Part shown: one piece after another, positions 33,580-42,302 of the stretch
How positions within the stretch are numbered: position 1 is the first letter of the stretch
How the letters are laid out: each line of letters begins with the position of its first letter
Assembly (NCBI GenBank): GCA_015711825.1
Contig: JACVJD010000007.1
Location: 1-46,133 of the forward strand
From: Candidatus Solincola daggyaiensis
GTDB lineage: Bacteria > Actinomycetota > Geothermincolia > Geothermincolales > RBG-13-55-18
Length of the DNA: 46,133 nucleotides
Reading direction: 5' to 3'
The notes under the pieces: generated by a model
Told to the model about the DNA's origin: nothing
Seen by the model: only the letters and a program-made list of their open reading frames with translations
Databases searched by the model: none
Program-made: the position numbers and the translations under genes

Positions 33580-34722
33580 ATGACCTCGGTGAAGGGGCGG
33601 AAGCTTGACGCCAGGCGCGTGGTGGTGAAGGTGGGGACATACACCCTTAGCGATGCCGCGGGGCGGCTTGACCGCGACCAGATGCGAACCCTGGTGCGGC
33701 AGATAGCATCCCAGCGCAAAGGTGGGCGCGAGATGGTGCTGGTGTCCTCCGGAGCCATAGCGGCGGGAGTGGAGGTCTTGGAACTGGGAGAACGTCCTCG
33801 CGACATCCCCACTCTGCAGGCGGCTTCCTCGGTGGGGCAGGGGCTCCTGGTAAGCCTTTACGCGCGTTTCTTTGCGGAGGAAGGGCTGAAGGTGGGACAG
33901 GTTCTCTTCACCCAGTACGATTTCGCCCACCGCAGGCAGTATCTCAACGCCCGCAACACCTTCCGGCGCCTGCTGGACATGGGGGTGGTGCCGCTGGTGA
34001 ACGAGAACGACACCGTGGCCGTGGAGGAGATCCGTTTCGGGGACAACGATCGCCTGGCGGCGCTGGTGGCGGTGCTGGTGGAAGCGGATCTGCTGCTCAT
34101 GTTGTCCGACACCGAGGGCTTTTTCACCGCCGACCCCAAAAAACACGGCGACGCGAGGATCATCCGGGAGGTGGAGCGCATCACCCCGGAGATACTGAGG
34201 CTGGCTGGGAAAGCCGTGGAGGAACATTCCAGCGGAGGCATGGCGGCGAAGATAGATGCCGCCAGCATAGCGGGGGCTGCCGGTATCGGGACGGTGATCG
34301 CGCATGGGCGGGAGCCCGAGGTGCTGGAGAGGGTGTTGGCGGGGGAGCCCCTGGGCACCTACTTTCGCCCTGCGGCGAAGACGTTGCGCGGGCAGAAGCA
34401 CTGGATAGCTTACGGTGCGCGCCCACGCGGAATTATAGTGATAGACAAGGGAGCTCGCGAGGCCCTGTTGCGCGACGGGCGAAGCCTGCTGCCGGCAGGG
34501 GTGTTGGAATGCCGTGGGGATTTCGTGGCCGGAGACGCCGTTGAGGTGGTGGATGAGGAGGGAAGAAGGATAGCCCGCGGCATCTGCGGGCTGTCTTCGG
34601 CGGAGCTGGAGCTGGTGAAGGGCCTGCGCAGCGACGAGGCGGCATGCCGGCTGGGAGAAGAGGAATGCGAGGAGGTAATCCATCGCGATTACCTGGTCAT
34701 CCTGGATCGCGGGTCAGGATGA
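33580..34722 (+). CDS. proB: Glutamate 5-kinase
   Basis: A 380-aa enzyme, first step of proline synthesis. The amino-acid-kinase domain has [51 protein letters not shown] and GTGGM-equivalent [14 protein letters not shown]-terminal PUA domain (about 285-365, from [17 protein letters not shown]) is present, as in E. coli. TYTLSD replaces the more common SSSL. ATG 33580 with a GAGGAGAGG SD; the open frame begins farther upstream without homology. proA follows 178 bases later. Confidence 0.95.
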   Translation: MTSVKGRKLDARRVVVKVGTYTLSDAAGRLDRDQMRTLVRQIASQRKGGREMVLVSSGAIAAGVEVLELGERPRDIPTLQAASSVGQGLLVSLYARFFAEEGLKVGQVLFTQYDFAHRRQYLNARNTFRRLLDMGVVPLVNENDTVAVEEIRFGDNDRLAALVAVLVEADLLLMLSDTEGFFTADPKKHGDARIIREVERITPEILRLAGKAVEEHSSGGMAAKIDAASIAGAAGIGTVIAHGREPEVLERVLAGEPLGTYFRPAAKTLRGQKHWIAYGARPRGIIVIDKGAREALLRDGRSLLPAGVLECRGDFVAGDAVEVVDEEGRRIARGICGLSSAELELVKGLRSDEAACRLGEEECEEVIHRDYLVILDRGSG

Positions 34723-34900
34723 GCGGCGCGCCGGCACGGGTTTTCACGCTTGCTCGGCGTGGCGGCGCATGGACGCCCAACCGCGAGGGGCAAGGGGACC
34801 GGTGGGCGGTGTTCCTTGCGGCGCCTGTGATGTCGCTGTCCCTCATAGGCAGGAATGGCGTAAAAAGCGGCAAAAGATAAGAAAGGAAAAGGGAGGAGAA

Positions 34901-36148
34901 ATGGGCTTGATAGAGGAGATCGGGGTCAAGGCCAAGGCCGCGTCGAGGGAGCTTTGCCTCATGAACGCGGAGAAGAAGAACCGCGCCCTGGAGGAGATGG
35001 CCCTCGCCCTCTCGGCCCGGCGTGACGACATCCTCGCCGCCAACCACGAAGACCTGGACGCGGGCAGGGAGGCGGGGCTGAGCGATGCGCTTATGGACCG
35101 CCTCACCCTGACGGAGAAAAGGATCGAGGACATGGCGCAGGGTTTGCGGGAGGTGGCGGCGCTTACCGACCCCGTGGGGGAGGTCATCGACGGCTGGAGG
35201 TTGGCCAACGGGCTGGAGATACGCAGGGTGCGCGTTCCCCTGGGGGTGGTGGGGATAATCTACGAGGCGCGCCCCAACGTCACCGTGGACGCCGCCGGGC
35301 TGTGCGTGAAGTCCGGGAACGCCGTCATCCTGCGCGGCAGTTCCTCCGCCATCCGCTCCAACCTGGTGCTCACCGAGGTTATAGCGCAGGCGGGAGAGGG
35401 AGCGGGCCTGCCGGCGGGATCCATCCAGCTCATCCCCCTCACCGATCGCGAATCCGCCAAGGAGCTCATGCGCATGCGCGATTACGTGGACGTGCTCATC
35501 CCCCGCGGCGGGGTCGGCCTCATCCGCACCGTGGTGGAGGAGAGCACGGTTCCGGTCATCGAGACCGGGGCAGGCAACTGCCACACCTACATCGATGCGT
35601 CCGCGGACCTGGAGATGGCGGAGAGGATCGTGATCAACGCCAAGACGCAGCGCCCCGGGGTGTGCAACGCCATGGAGACCATGCTGGTGCACGAGGCGGT
35701 GGCGGAGGAATTCCTCCCCCGCGCCGCGGCGGCCCTGCGCGAGCGGGGCGTGGTTCTGCGAGGATGCGAGCGCGCGCGCTCCATCCTGCCGGGCATCGAG
35801 GCCGCCACGGAGCAGGATTGGTACGAGGAATACCTGGACCTCATCCTGGCGGTGAAGGTGGTGACCTCGCTGCGCGAGGCCATCGACCACATCAACACCT
35901 ACGGCTCACGCCACTCCGAGGCCATCGTCACCCGCGACCTGGAGGCGGCGCGCCGCTTCACCGCCGAGGTGGACTCCGCGGACGTATATGTCAACGCCAG
36001 CACCCGCTTCACCGACGGGGGTCAATTCGGGCTGGGAGCGGAGATCGGCATCTCCACCCAGAAGCTGCACGCCCGCGGGCCCATGAGCCTGCGCGAGCTG
36101 ACCTCCAGCAAGTTCGTGATCTACGGAGAAGGCCAGGTGAGGCCCTGA
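34901..36148 (+). CDS. proA: Gamma-glutamyl phosphate reductase
   Basis: NADPH-dependent reductase of 415 aa making glutamate semialdehyde. Motifs are [43 protein letters not shown], the catalytic Cys255 in [11 protein letters not shown] and [23 protein letters not shown] 34901 has GGGAGG 4-5 bases upstream; an earlier in-frame ATG (34769) lacks family sequence. The 178-base gap from proB shows no terminator. nadD begins one base after the stop. Confidence 0.96.
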   Translation: MGLIEEIGVKAKAASRELCLMNAEKKNRALEEMALALSARRDDILAANHEDLDAGREAGLSDALMDRLTLTEKRIEDMAQGLREVAALTDPVGEVIDGWRLANGLEIRRVRVPLGVVGIIYEARPNVTVDAAGLCVKSGNAVILRGSSSAIRSNLVLTEVIAQAGEGAGLPAGSIQLIPLTDRESAKELMRMRDYVDVLIPRGGVGLIRTVVEESTVPVIETGAGNCHTYIDASADLEMAERIVINAKTQRPGVCNAMETMLVHEAVAEEFLPRAAAALRERGVVLRGCERARSILPGIEAATEQDWYEEYLDLILAVKVVTSLREAIDHINTYGSRHSEAIVTRDLEAARRFTAEVDSADVYVNASTRFTDGGQFGLGAEIGISTQKLHARGPMSLRELTSSKFVIYGEGQVRP

Positions 36149-36149
36149 C

Positions 36150-36779
36150 ATGGGCAGGCTGAGGATAAAGCGCATCGGGGTGATGGGGGGAACCTTCGAC
36201 CCCATCCACACCGGTCACCTGGTCACGGCGGAGGAGGCGTTGCACCAGTTCAAGCTGGACGAGATCCTTTTCGTCCCCAGCGGCCACCCCCCCCACAAGG
36301 AGGACCGCGAGAGCCTGGACCCGGAGAGCCGCTACATCATGACGGTGATAGCAACCGCCACCAACCCGCGCTTCCGGGTGTCGCGCATGGAGATCGAGCG
36401 ACCCGGGCCCAGCTATACCATCGATACGGTGAAGGAACTGAGGCGCCTATACGGCGCCAACAGCGAGATATATTTCATAACCGGAGCGGACGCCATCCTG
36501 GAAATCCTGACCTGGAAAGAACCGGAAAAGCTCCTGCGGGAGGCGATGTTCATCGCCGCCACGCGGCCCGGGTACGAGTTGAGGCGGTTGGAGGAATCCC
36601 TGCCGCAGGAGGAGAAGGAAAGGCACGCCGTGGCGCCGCGCGTGCTGGTCATGGAGATACCCGCCCTCGCCATATCCTCCACCGACATCCGCAGTAGGGT
36701 CAGGGAGGGAAGGCCCATCACCTACCTTGTGCCGCAAGGGGTAAGGGAGTTCATAGAGAAGAACGGGTTCTATCGTTGA
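36150..36779 (+). CDS. nadD: Nicotinate-nucleotide adenylyltransferase
   Basis: Nucleotidyltransferase of 209 aa, making nicotinate adenine dinucleotide from NaMN and ATP. It has GVMGGTFDPIHTGHLVTAEEA (HxGH), FVPSGHPPHK, GPSYTIDTVKELR, FITGADAI and ISSTDIRSRV. It occupies the position seen in many Gram-positives, but the yqeK hydrolase that often follows is absent; an LCP-type gene overlaps the stop instead. Confidence 0.95.
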   Translation: MGRLRIKRIGVMGGTFDPIHTGHLVTAEEALHQFKLDEILFVPSGHPPHKEDRESLDPESRYIMTVIATATNPRFRVSRMEIERPGPSYTIDTVKELRRLYGANSEIYFITGADAILEILTWKEPEKLLREAMFIAATRPGYELRRLEESLPQEEKERHAVAPRVLVMEIPALAISSTDIRSRVREGRPITYLVPQGVREFIEKNGFYR

Positions 36780-38056
36780 GGAAGGAAAAAGGCCCGGAGG
36801 TACCCGCGCCCGAGGCCAAGATCAAACCCTCGCGGGTCATGAGGCGTCGGGATGCTGAGACGAGGAGAAAACGCCGCGTACTCGTCGCCGTGGCGCTCGC
36901 GGTGGGACTGGCGCTCGCCGTCGGCGCCGCGCTTAACATCCCCTATATAAACCTGGCCCGGGTGGCGGGAGAAAAACTGGGCGAGCTGTTTACCGCCTCG
37001 CGGGAGGTCGAGCAGGCGGCACGGCCCGAGTATCTTTTCCTCACCCATCCCCAGAACGGAAGACGCATAGAGGGTGACGCATCGGTGCTGGTGGCGCTCT
37101 ACGCCTCCGAGGTCGAGGGCGAGAAGGGCCCCACCGTGCTGGGGCTCGCACTCTTCAACTACTCCACCACTTCCGGCCAGGGGGAGGTATATGTCATCCC
37201 GGAGGATTCCGTGGCCTACAACGCCGCCGGGCAGGCGACCGATCTCCGCCGTGCACTGCGAGAGGAAATGGGCGGCGATCTCCTCACCAGCACGGTGAGC
37301 AATCTCGCGGGGGAAAAGGTGGACTACCTGGTGACGGTGGAGTTCTGGGAGGCGGTAAGGTTGTTGCAGAAGACCTCTCCCCCTCCCGTGGTGATGCAGG
37401 AGGACACGGTGCTGGTGAATCCCCTCAACGGAGAGACGAACTTCCTGACAAGGGGGCAGGAGATCAGGGACGCCGACCGCCTGTTGATGTGGATCCTGGG
37501 CGCCGACGAGCCGGATCGCAGGGAGGCGTACGCCCTGCGCGGGGAGCGCGCGCGCCTTTACCTGCAGGAGTTCAGGGCGGACAAAGGGGGAAAGGCGGAC
37601 GGGCTCGAGGGGGGAGAAGCGGTGCCGGAGGCGGGGGGATTGGAGATGAGGCCCGCCACCGGTTCCGGGGAGGGCGACTGGGAATACCTCTCGTCCATGC
37701 TCCAGGCCTTCCTCGAGCTGGGCGAAGGCGACCTCACGGTGAGGGGGGTGCCGCGAGTGGAGGTTCTGAACGGGTGCGGAGTCCCCGACCTGGGAAAGAA
37801 GGTGGGGGAGAAACTGCTTGCGCTGGGAGTGCCCCTGGCCGGCACGGGCGGCAACGCCAAGGTGACGGTAGAGGGCGAGGAGGTGAACGATTTCAGCCAC
37901 CAGGAGAGCGCTATCCTGTACCGCAGCGACGCCGGGAGGGTGGCGGCTTACGCCCGCTACCTGGGGGTTATCCTGGGGGTGAAAGAGGTGAGGTTCGAGG
38001 CCGGGGCCGGTCCCGAGATCGTCTTTATCGCGGGCAGGGACATGGCGAGGCCGTGA
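36776..38056 (+). CDS. LCP-like envelope protein with LytR_C domain (degenerate LCP core)
   Basis: A 426-aa membrane-anchored protein. It has a basic cytoplasmic tail, one transmembrane helix (about 35-56), an extracytoplasmic LCP-like domain (EYLFLTHP ... GEKVDYLVTVEFWEAVRLL) and a C-terminal LytR_C domain (RVEVLNGCGVPDLGKKV near 325). The arginine/aspartate set (RxDT-type) used by LCP wall-teichoic or arabinogalactan ligases is not visible, so catalytic function is doubtful. The TTG start overlaps the nadD stop by four bases. The following 303 bases to rsfS hold no gene; a TGTGGTAAGCTAGG promoter-like string lies at 38272-38285. Confidence 0.75.
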   Translation: MRKEKGPEVPAPEAKIKPSRVMRRRDAETRRKRRVLVAVALAVGLALAVGAALNIPYINLARVAGEKLGELFTASREVEQAARPEYLFLTHPQNGRRIEGDASVLVALYASEVEGEKGPTVLGLALFNYSTTSGQGEVYVIPEDSVAYNAAGQATDLRRALREEMGGDLLTSTVSNLAGEKVDYLVTVEFWEAVRLLQKTSPPPVVMQEDTVLVNPLNGETNFLTRGQEIRDADRLLMWILGADEPDRREAYALRGERARLYLQEFRADKGGKADGLEGGEAVPEAGGLEMRPATGSGEGDWEYLSSMLQAFLELGEGDLTVRGVPRVEVLNGCGVPDLGKKVGEKLLALGVPLAGTGGNAKVTVEGEEVNDFSHQESAILYRSDAGRVAAYARYLGVILGVKEVRFEAGAGPEIVFIAGRDMARP

Positions 38057-38359
38057 GGGATGGGAGGCGCTTGTTCCCGCGAACGGACAAGGGGATGATG
38101 TGGGGGAAACGCTCCGGAGAGCGCCGTTGCATATACCGGGGCTTCGAGCGTCGTACTTAACGCCTCAATTCCGCCTCCAGGGGGAGAAAAGGTGGCCGTG
38201 CCCACACTGGTGCCGGCCACGAGATTTCGCTCCACGCGGAGCTGGACACGCCGGGAACGGCGGGGCTGGGTTGTGGTAAGCTAGGCTCAGGGAAGCGCGC
38301 TTTTTGGCGCGCGCCGAAACACGAGAAGGAGGTGCGTAACGGCGGGGGAAAGCAGGGAA

Positions 38360-38716
38360 TTGGCCGTCGCGGCGGCAAGGGCGGCCTGCGGCAAAAAGGC
38401 GGAGGACATCCTGGTGATGGACATGCGGGAGGTGATGGTTCTCACCGACTACTTCGTGATCTGCAGCGGCAATACGGACCGGCAGGTGGGCAGCATCCGC
38501 GAGGCGGTGGAGGAAAGGCTCGCCGCCATGGGGCGCAAGCCGGCCCGGCGCGAGGGTGAGCGCCACCGCAGGTGGGTACTGCTCGATTATGTGGACGTGG
38601 TGGTGCACATCTTCCGAGCGGAGGAGCGCGCTTACTACGAGATCGAGAGGCTTTGGAAGGACGCTCCCCTGGTGGAATGGGAAGACGAGGCCCACCGGGC
38701 CGTCACCACCCGCTGA
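38360..38716 (+). CDS. rsfS: Ribosome silencing factor RsfS
   Basis: RsfS (Iojap) of about 118 aa. It binds uL14 and blocks subunit joining in starvation. Motifs are KKAEDILVMDM, LTDYFVICSGNTDRQV, GERHRRWVLLDYVDVVVHIF and YYEIERLW. TTG 38360 is the first standard in-frame start. However, homology (SRELAVAAA) begins about 5 codons earlier, and the SD AAGGAGG (38326-38332) sits beside non-standard codons GTA 38336/ACG 38339. The true start may be upstream or the sequence may hold a one-base error. Confidence 0.9.
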   Translation: MAVAAARAACGKKAEDILVMDMREVMVLTDYFVICSGNTDRQVGSIREAVEERLAAMGRKPARREGERHRRWVLLDYVDVVVHIFRAEERAYYEIERLWKDAPLVEWEDEAHRAVTTR

Positions 38717-38726
38717 AACCCGGTCG

Positions 38727-38755
38727 TTGACGGGCTTTTCGCCAGTCCTTATACT
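38727..38755 (+). promoter_or_regulatory. Promoter for tRNA-Ala
   Basis: TTGACG (38727-38732), 17-base spacer, TATACT (38750-38755), near-consensus sigma-70. The start point falls about 10 bases before the mature tRNA. Confidence 0.8.
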
Positions 38756-38772
38756 TCATTAAGTGCGTTTAT

Positions 38773-38847
38773 GGGGCCGTGGCGCAGTGGGAGCGCGCTA
38801 CCTTGGCATGGTAGAGGTCACGGGTTCAAGTCCCGTCGGCTCCACCA
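38773..38847 (+). tRNA. tRNA-Ala (anticodon GGC)
   Basis: The cloverleaf folds fully. The acceptor GGGGCCG pairs with CGGCTCC with one G-U. The D arm is GCGC/GCGC, the anticodon stem CTACC/GGTAG encloses TTGGCAT (anticodon GGC, reading GCC/GCU), and the T arm ACGGG/CCCGT encloses TTCAAGT. The discriminator is A and CCA is encoded. Confidence 0.95.
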
Positions 38848-38850
38848 GGT

Positions 38851-38878
38851 AAAACAGGGTCGAAAGGCCCTGTTTTTT
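38851..38878 (+). terminator. Rho-independent terminator of tRNA-Ala
   Basis: AAAACAGGG (38851-38859) pairs with CCCTGTTTT across an 8-base loop, ending in a run of T to 38878. The unit is promoter-tRNA-terminator, hence monocistronic. Confidence 0.88.
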
Positions 38879-39330
38879 ACCTCGTGCCAGCCATTTTTCT
38901 GCCGGAGTCCCCCCTCTTTATCCTTTCCTCAAACCGGGCGATGAGAACAGAGGGGAACGGAGCGCGATCGCCGTCGAGGGACGGCGAAGGGATTTCGGGC
39001 ATGGACGCTGGTCTTTGTTCGCAAGCCGCTGCATGGGTATAGGAGATTTCCGGGTTGGACAGGATGGGAAAGGTGCCACGGTCTCAGCAAACTAAGCCAG
39101 TTCCGACAAGGACAAGAAGGGATGGTCTCCAGAACCTCCATGCGGGAACCGATGCGCTGGCCGCAACTTCTTATGCAAAAAGGAGGAAGGAAAAACTGCG
39201 AAGGGAGGGTGGACTTTTGAGGTCTATTCCTTCATGCTGGACATAAGGCCGATGCAAGGGAAGGGTGGCCGGGCATTCGGCGGCCGGATAAGCATGCCGG
39301 CCGTCTGGGAGAGGAAAAGGAGGTAGCCAG
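38879..39330 (+). other. Noncoding interval before the lipoprotein gene
   Basis: 452 bases with no secure gene. A 63-codon Lys/Arg-rich frame (39055-39246) lacks a good start context. TTGTTC (39015-39020) with TATAGG 17 bases later (39038-39043) is a possible promoter for the downstream gene. GCAAACTAAGCC (39087-39098) recalls a riboswitch core but the partner elements are missing. Confidence 0.4.
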
Positions 39331-39840
39331 GTGAGGAAATCCATAGCGCTGCTGTTCTTGCTGGCCCTGGTGGCCACGCTGGTCATCGCCACGGGATGCG
39401 GCGGCAGCAAGACCACGGTGAAGACCCCCGAGGGAGAGGTGAAGGTCGAGGAGAAGGAAGGAAAGGTCACCTATGAGACCGAGGAGGGCAAGGTGACCTA
39501 TGAGGGCTCGGACAAGGCCCCCAGCGAGGCGGAACTGGGAGCGCCGGTCTACCCCGGCGCGGAGTACGTCGAGGGCAGCGGGGGAACCGCCACCGCCAGC
39601 GGGCCCGAGGGGCAGTTCACCACCTCCGGCGCGGAGTTCGTGACCGAGGACGCTTACTCCAAGGTGGTGGATTTCTATACCGGAAAACTTGGTGAACCCA
39701 TGTACCAGGACACCTCCACCAAGGAGGCCACTTGGATGATCAACGTGAACGAGGAGTCGTTCACGGTGGTCACCGTCTCCGAGGAGGAGGGCAAGGTAAA
39801 GATCTCCCTCGGCCGCATGGCCGGCAAGAGCGGCATGTAG
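39331..39840 (+). CDS. Small secreted lipoprotein (169 aa), function unknown
   Basis: Signal peptide with lipobox ending ATGC (Cys23), so it should be a lipid-anchored protein outside the membrane. Residues 30-60 are an acidic repeat-like stretch alternating GEVKVEEKEGKVTYE and EEGKVTYEG. The C-terminal half (about 70-165) has LGAPVYPGAEYVEG, EDAYSKVVDFYTGKLG and MINVNEESFTVVTVS, resembling small alpha/beta domains seen in actinobacterial lipoproteins, without known function. The GTG start follows AAAGGAGGT with good spacing. It stands alone between two terminators. Confidence 0.8.
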   Translation: MRKSIALLFLLALVATLVIATGCGGSKTTVKTPEGEVKVEEKEGKVTYETEEGKVTYEGSDKAPSEAELGAPVYPGAEYVEGSGGTATASGPEGQFTTSGAEFVTEDAYSKVVDFYTGKLGEPMYQDTSTKEATWMINVNEESFTVVTVSEEEGKVKISLGRMAGKSGM

Positions 39841-39878
39841 GCGATCTCGCTCTGCGCTTTGGGTCCTAGATGAATAAC

Positions 39879-39908
39879 GCCGGGCGCGTGCCCGGCTCTT
39901 TCTTTCTT
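39879..39908 (+). terminator. Rho-independent terminator after the lipoprotein
   Basis: GCCGGGC (39879-39885), GCGT loop, GCCCGGC (39890-39896), followed by TCTTTCTTTCTT. Confidence 0.82.
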
Positions 39909-40040
39909 CTGCTCCAAGACGAGGGCTTCCAAATGGGGAGGAGAGCGCGCCGAGGGCAGGTTATCGGAGATCTGCGGACCGCAGTTGACCCTCCCTGAAT
40001 CATGAGTCAATTCGCCCTCTTGACGGGTGGGATCCCGTAC

Positions 40041-40121
40041 CCTCTGTGCATGCCGGGGTGTCCGGCATACCTCGACGGCGCCATGTCCTCTACCGCACCG
40101 CCTCTGTGCATGCCGGGGTGT
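40041..40121 (+). repeat. 21-bp direct repeat, two copies exactly 60 bp apart
   Basis: Copies at 40041-40061 and 40101-40121 are identical, starting CCTCTGTGCATGCCGG. In the first copy ATGCCGG (40050-40056) pairs with CCGGCAT (40062-40068) to form a hairpin; the second copy has lost the pairing arm. Confidence 0.85.
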
Positions 40122-40123
40122 AT

Positions 40124-40284
40124 GCGATCACCGCCTTCCCTTTTGGCCCACAAAAGACCGAAGAATGAACGCCGTTAGGTTTAGGCGTTCGTTTGCTGGC
40201 CAGGCGGCGCACGCGATCACCGCTACCGTGCATTTTCGCCCGCAAAGGCTGGAATATGAACGCCACCGCCTATACGTGTTCGTT
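40124..40284 (+). repeat. Two degenerate ~70-bp repeats ending at the ligase promoter
   Basis: Three conserved blocks recur in order. GCGATCACCGC is at 40124 and 40213, ATGAACGCC at 40165 and 40256, and GTTCGTT at 40187 and 40278. The offset is 89-91 bp. In the first unit GAACGCC/GGCGTTC (40167/40184) form a 7-bp inverted repeat. The last block overlaps the -35 of the downstream promoter. Confidence 0.75.
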
Positions 40285-40311
40285 GACTATAGGGTAACAC
40301 GCATTTATAGT
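40283..40311 (+). promoter_or_regulatory. Promoter for the acyl-CoA ligase gene
   Basis: TTGACT (40283-40288), 17-base spacer, TATAGT (40306-40311). It lies 128 bases before the start codon and abuts the repeat units, which are therefore candidate regulator sites. Confidence 0.75.
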
Positions 40312-40439
40312 AATGACGTGTCAGTTCTAAAACGACGATGTTCAAGGCGGCCTACGCGGTTCGGGCCGCCACCTCCAACGTACGGGATCGGTGCAGCGGG
40401 CGGTCTGGCCCCATAGGGTCGAGAAAGGGGTAAAAGACG

Positions 40440-42278
40440 ATGGACTATCCGTGGTTCAAGGAGTACAGGCTTTTCGGGGTTCCCGAGACTTTGGAGCCGT
40501 ATCCGGACGAGCCCACGCATTTTTTCCTGGATCAGGCCGCTTCGACATGTCCGCGCCTGGGGTGCGTGCAGCTCGGCCTGGAGATGCGCTACGCGGAGGT
40601 CAAGGAGCACGCTGACCGCTTGGCCAACGCGCTGGCCGCTATGGGGGTGGAAAAAGGCGATAGGGTGGCCACTCTCCTGCCGACCTCCATACAGTTCGTG
40701 GTGGCCGACGCGGGGATTTCCAAGGCCGGCGCGGTGCACGTGCCGTGCAGTTTCCTGGAGCCCGAGGATACCCTGGCCCATAAGTTCGGGGAGAGCTCCC
40801 CCAAGGCCCTCATCTGCCTGCAGGAGCACCTTGCGATGGCCGAAGGATTGCGCCGGCACATGGGGGCGCCCAACGTCATCCTCACCTCCCTGGAAGATTA
40901 TTCCTCAAACCCCCCCAAGCACGGCGGCGTCGAGGGCGCGTTCTGGCTTACCGAGGTCATCGAGCAGGCCAGGCCGGTTCCCCCCGCCATTGCCTTCCAG
41001 CCGGCGCGGGACCTGGAGACGCTGCTGTTCACCGGGGGCACCACCGGGCTACCCAAGGGGTGTATGCTCACCCACCGCAACGTTCTGGCCAACGCCCTGC
41101 AGAACATCGCCATCTTCGGCCCCGTGACCAAGATCCTGGAGGGCAACGTGTCCGTGATCATGGGCCTGCCCTTCTTTCACAGCTACGGCCACTGCATGAT
41201 GCACACCATGATCGGGGGTCTGCGCGCCAACATGCTCATCATACCCGACCCCCGCGACACCAGGTCCATGGTGGAGATGGTGAAGAAATATCACCCCGTG
41301 CTCCAGTTCGGGGTGCCCACGCAGTTCATGAAGCTCTTGAGCGAGGACCTCAAGGGCACCCACATCATCGGCATCTCGGGATCGGCGGCCCTGCCGCCCA
41401 ACGTGCAGGAGGAGTTCGAGAAGAGCAGCGGCGGGTTCGTCTCCGAGGGCTACGGCCTCTCCGAGCTGTCGCCGGTGACCCACTTCAACGTATCCACCAA
41501 CATCCGCATCATGGGCGGTCGCGAGAGGGTTCCGCTCATGAACAAGCTCCTCTTCAATAAGGCGAACATCGCCTTTATGCGAGCGCAGGCGAAACTGCTG
41601 GGCCCGGCGAGATACGGCCGCATGTTCAGCACCATCATCGGCCTTTTGACCAGGGTCGCGGGCAGCGGGAAGAAAGCGCGCCAGGTGGAAAAACGCGCCA
41701 CCATAGGCATTCCCCTGCCGGATACGGTGGTGAAGGTGGTGGAGGTGGACAGCGGCGCGCCTCTTTCCTTCGAGGAGCTCTACCGTGACGGGAAGGTGGG
41801 CGAGATGCTTTTGCAGGGGCCGCAGCGCATGCTCGGTTACTGGCCGGAGCCGGGCAGGGGGCTGGATGAGGAGGGCTTCGTGCACACCGGCGACGTGGTG
41901 AAGATGGACGAGAACGGCTACTTCTCCATCGTCGACCGCACCAAGGACATGGCCATCGTATCGGGGTACAAGGTCTATACCCGCGAGGTGGACGACATCC
42001 TCTACGAGCATCCCGCCACCGCCATGGCCGCGACCATCGGGGTGCCGGACCCGGAGCGCGAGGGCAGCGAGCGCATCAAGGTGTTCGTGCAGCTCAAGGA
42101 GGAATACAAAGGCAAGGTGAGCGAGGAGGACTACCTCGAATACCTGCGGGCCAAGGTCGCCAAGTACGCGGTGCCCCGGTCGGTGGTATTCCTGGACGAG
42201 ATGCCCCTCACAGAGGTGTTCAAGGTCAACAAGAAATACCTGCGCGATATGGAGATAGAGGCCATGAGCGAGGCCTGA
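40440..42278 (+). CDS. AMP-dependent acyl-CoA synthetase (long-chain fatty acid ligase-like)
   Basis: ANL-superfamily enzyme of 612 aa that activates a carboxylate to its acyl-adenylate and CoA thioester. It has the P-loop-like LLFTGGTTGLPKGCMLTHRN (about 195-214), LPFFHSYGHC, SEGYGLSELSPVTHFN, FVHTGDVVKMDENGYFSIVDR and the hinge/C-terminal VSGYKVYTREVDD. A catalytic Lys is plausible in VFKVNKKYL. An unusual insertion of about 60 basic/hydrophobic residues (about 360-420) separates the N-terminal motifs from IGIPLPDTVV. The substrate is unknown. ATG with SD AAAGGGG. It has its own promoter and is convergent with the minus-strand operon, 24 bases away. Confidence 0.88.
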   Translation: MDYPWFKEYRLFGVPETLEPYPDEPTHFFLDQAASTCPRLGCVQLGLEMRYAEVKEHADRLANALAAMGVEKGDRVATLLPTSIQFVVADAGISKAGAVHVPCSFLEPEDTLAHKFGESSPKALICLQEHLAMAEGLRRHMGAPNVILTSLEDYSSNPPKHGGVEGAFWLTEVIEQARPVPPAIAFQPARDLETLLFTGGTTGLPKGCMLTHRNVLANALQNIAIFGPVTKILEGNVSVIMGLPFFHSYGHCMMHTMIGGLRANMLIIPDPRDTRSMVEMVKKYHPVLQFGVPTQFMKLLSEDLKGTHIIGISGSAALPPNVQEEFEKSSGGFVSEGYGLSELSPVTHFNVSTNIRIMGGRERVPLMNKLLFNKANIAFMRAQAKLLGPARYGRMFSTIIGLLTRVAGSGKKARQVEKRATIGIPLPDTVVKVVEVDSGAPLSFEELYRDGKVGEMLLQGPQRMLGYWPEPGRGLDEEGFVHTGDVVKMDENGYFSIVDRTKDMAIVSGYKVYTREVDDILYEHPATAMAATIGVPDPEREGSERIKVFVQLKEEYKGKVSEEDYLEYLRAKVAKYAVPRSVVFLDEMPLTEVFKVNKKYLRDMEIEAMSEA

Positions 42279-42302
42279 GAGAAGCGGCGCCTTAAAAGCG
42301 CG

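Noticed and set aside
39001-39110. Second riboswitch-like segment (GCAAACTAAGCC) before the lipoprotein
   Set aside because: No GAAA hairpin, GCAAAGCC core or closing helix; does not fit GEMM or other classes I know.
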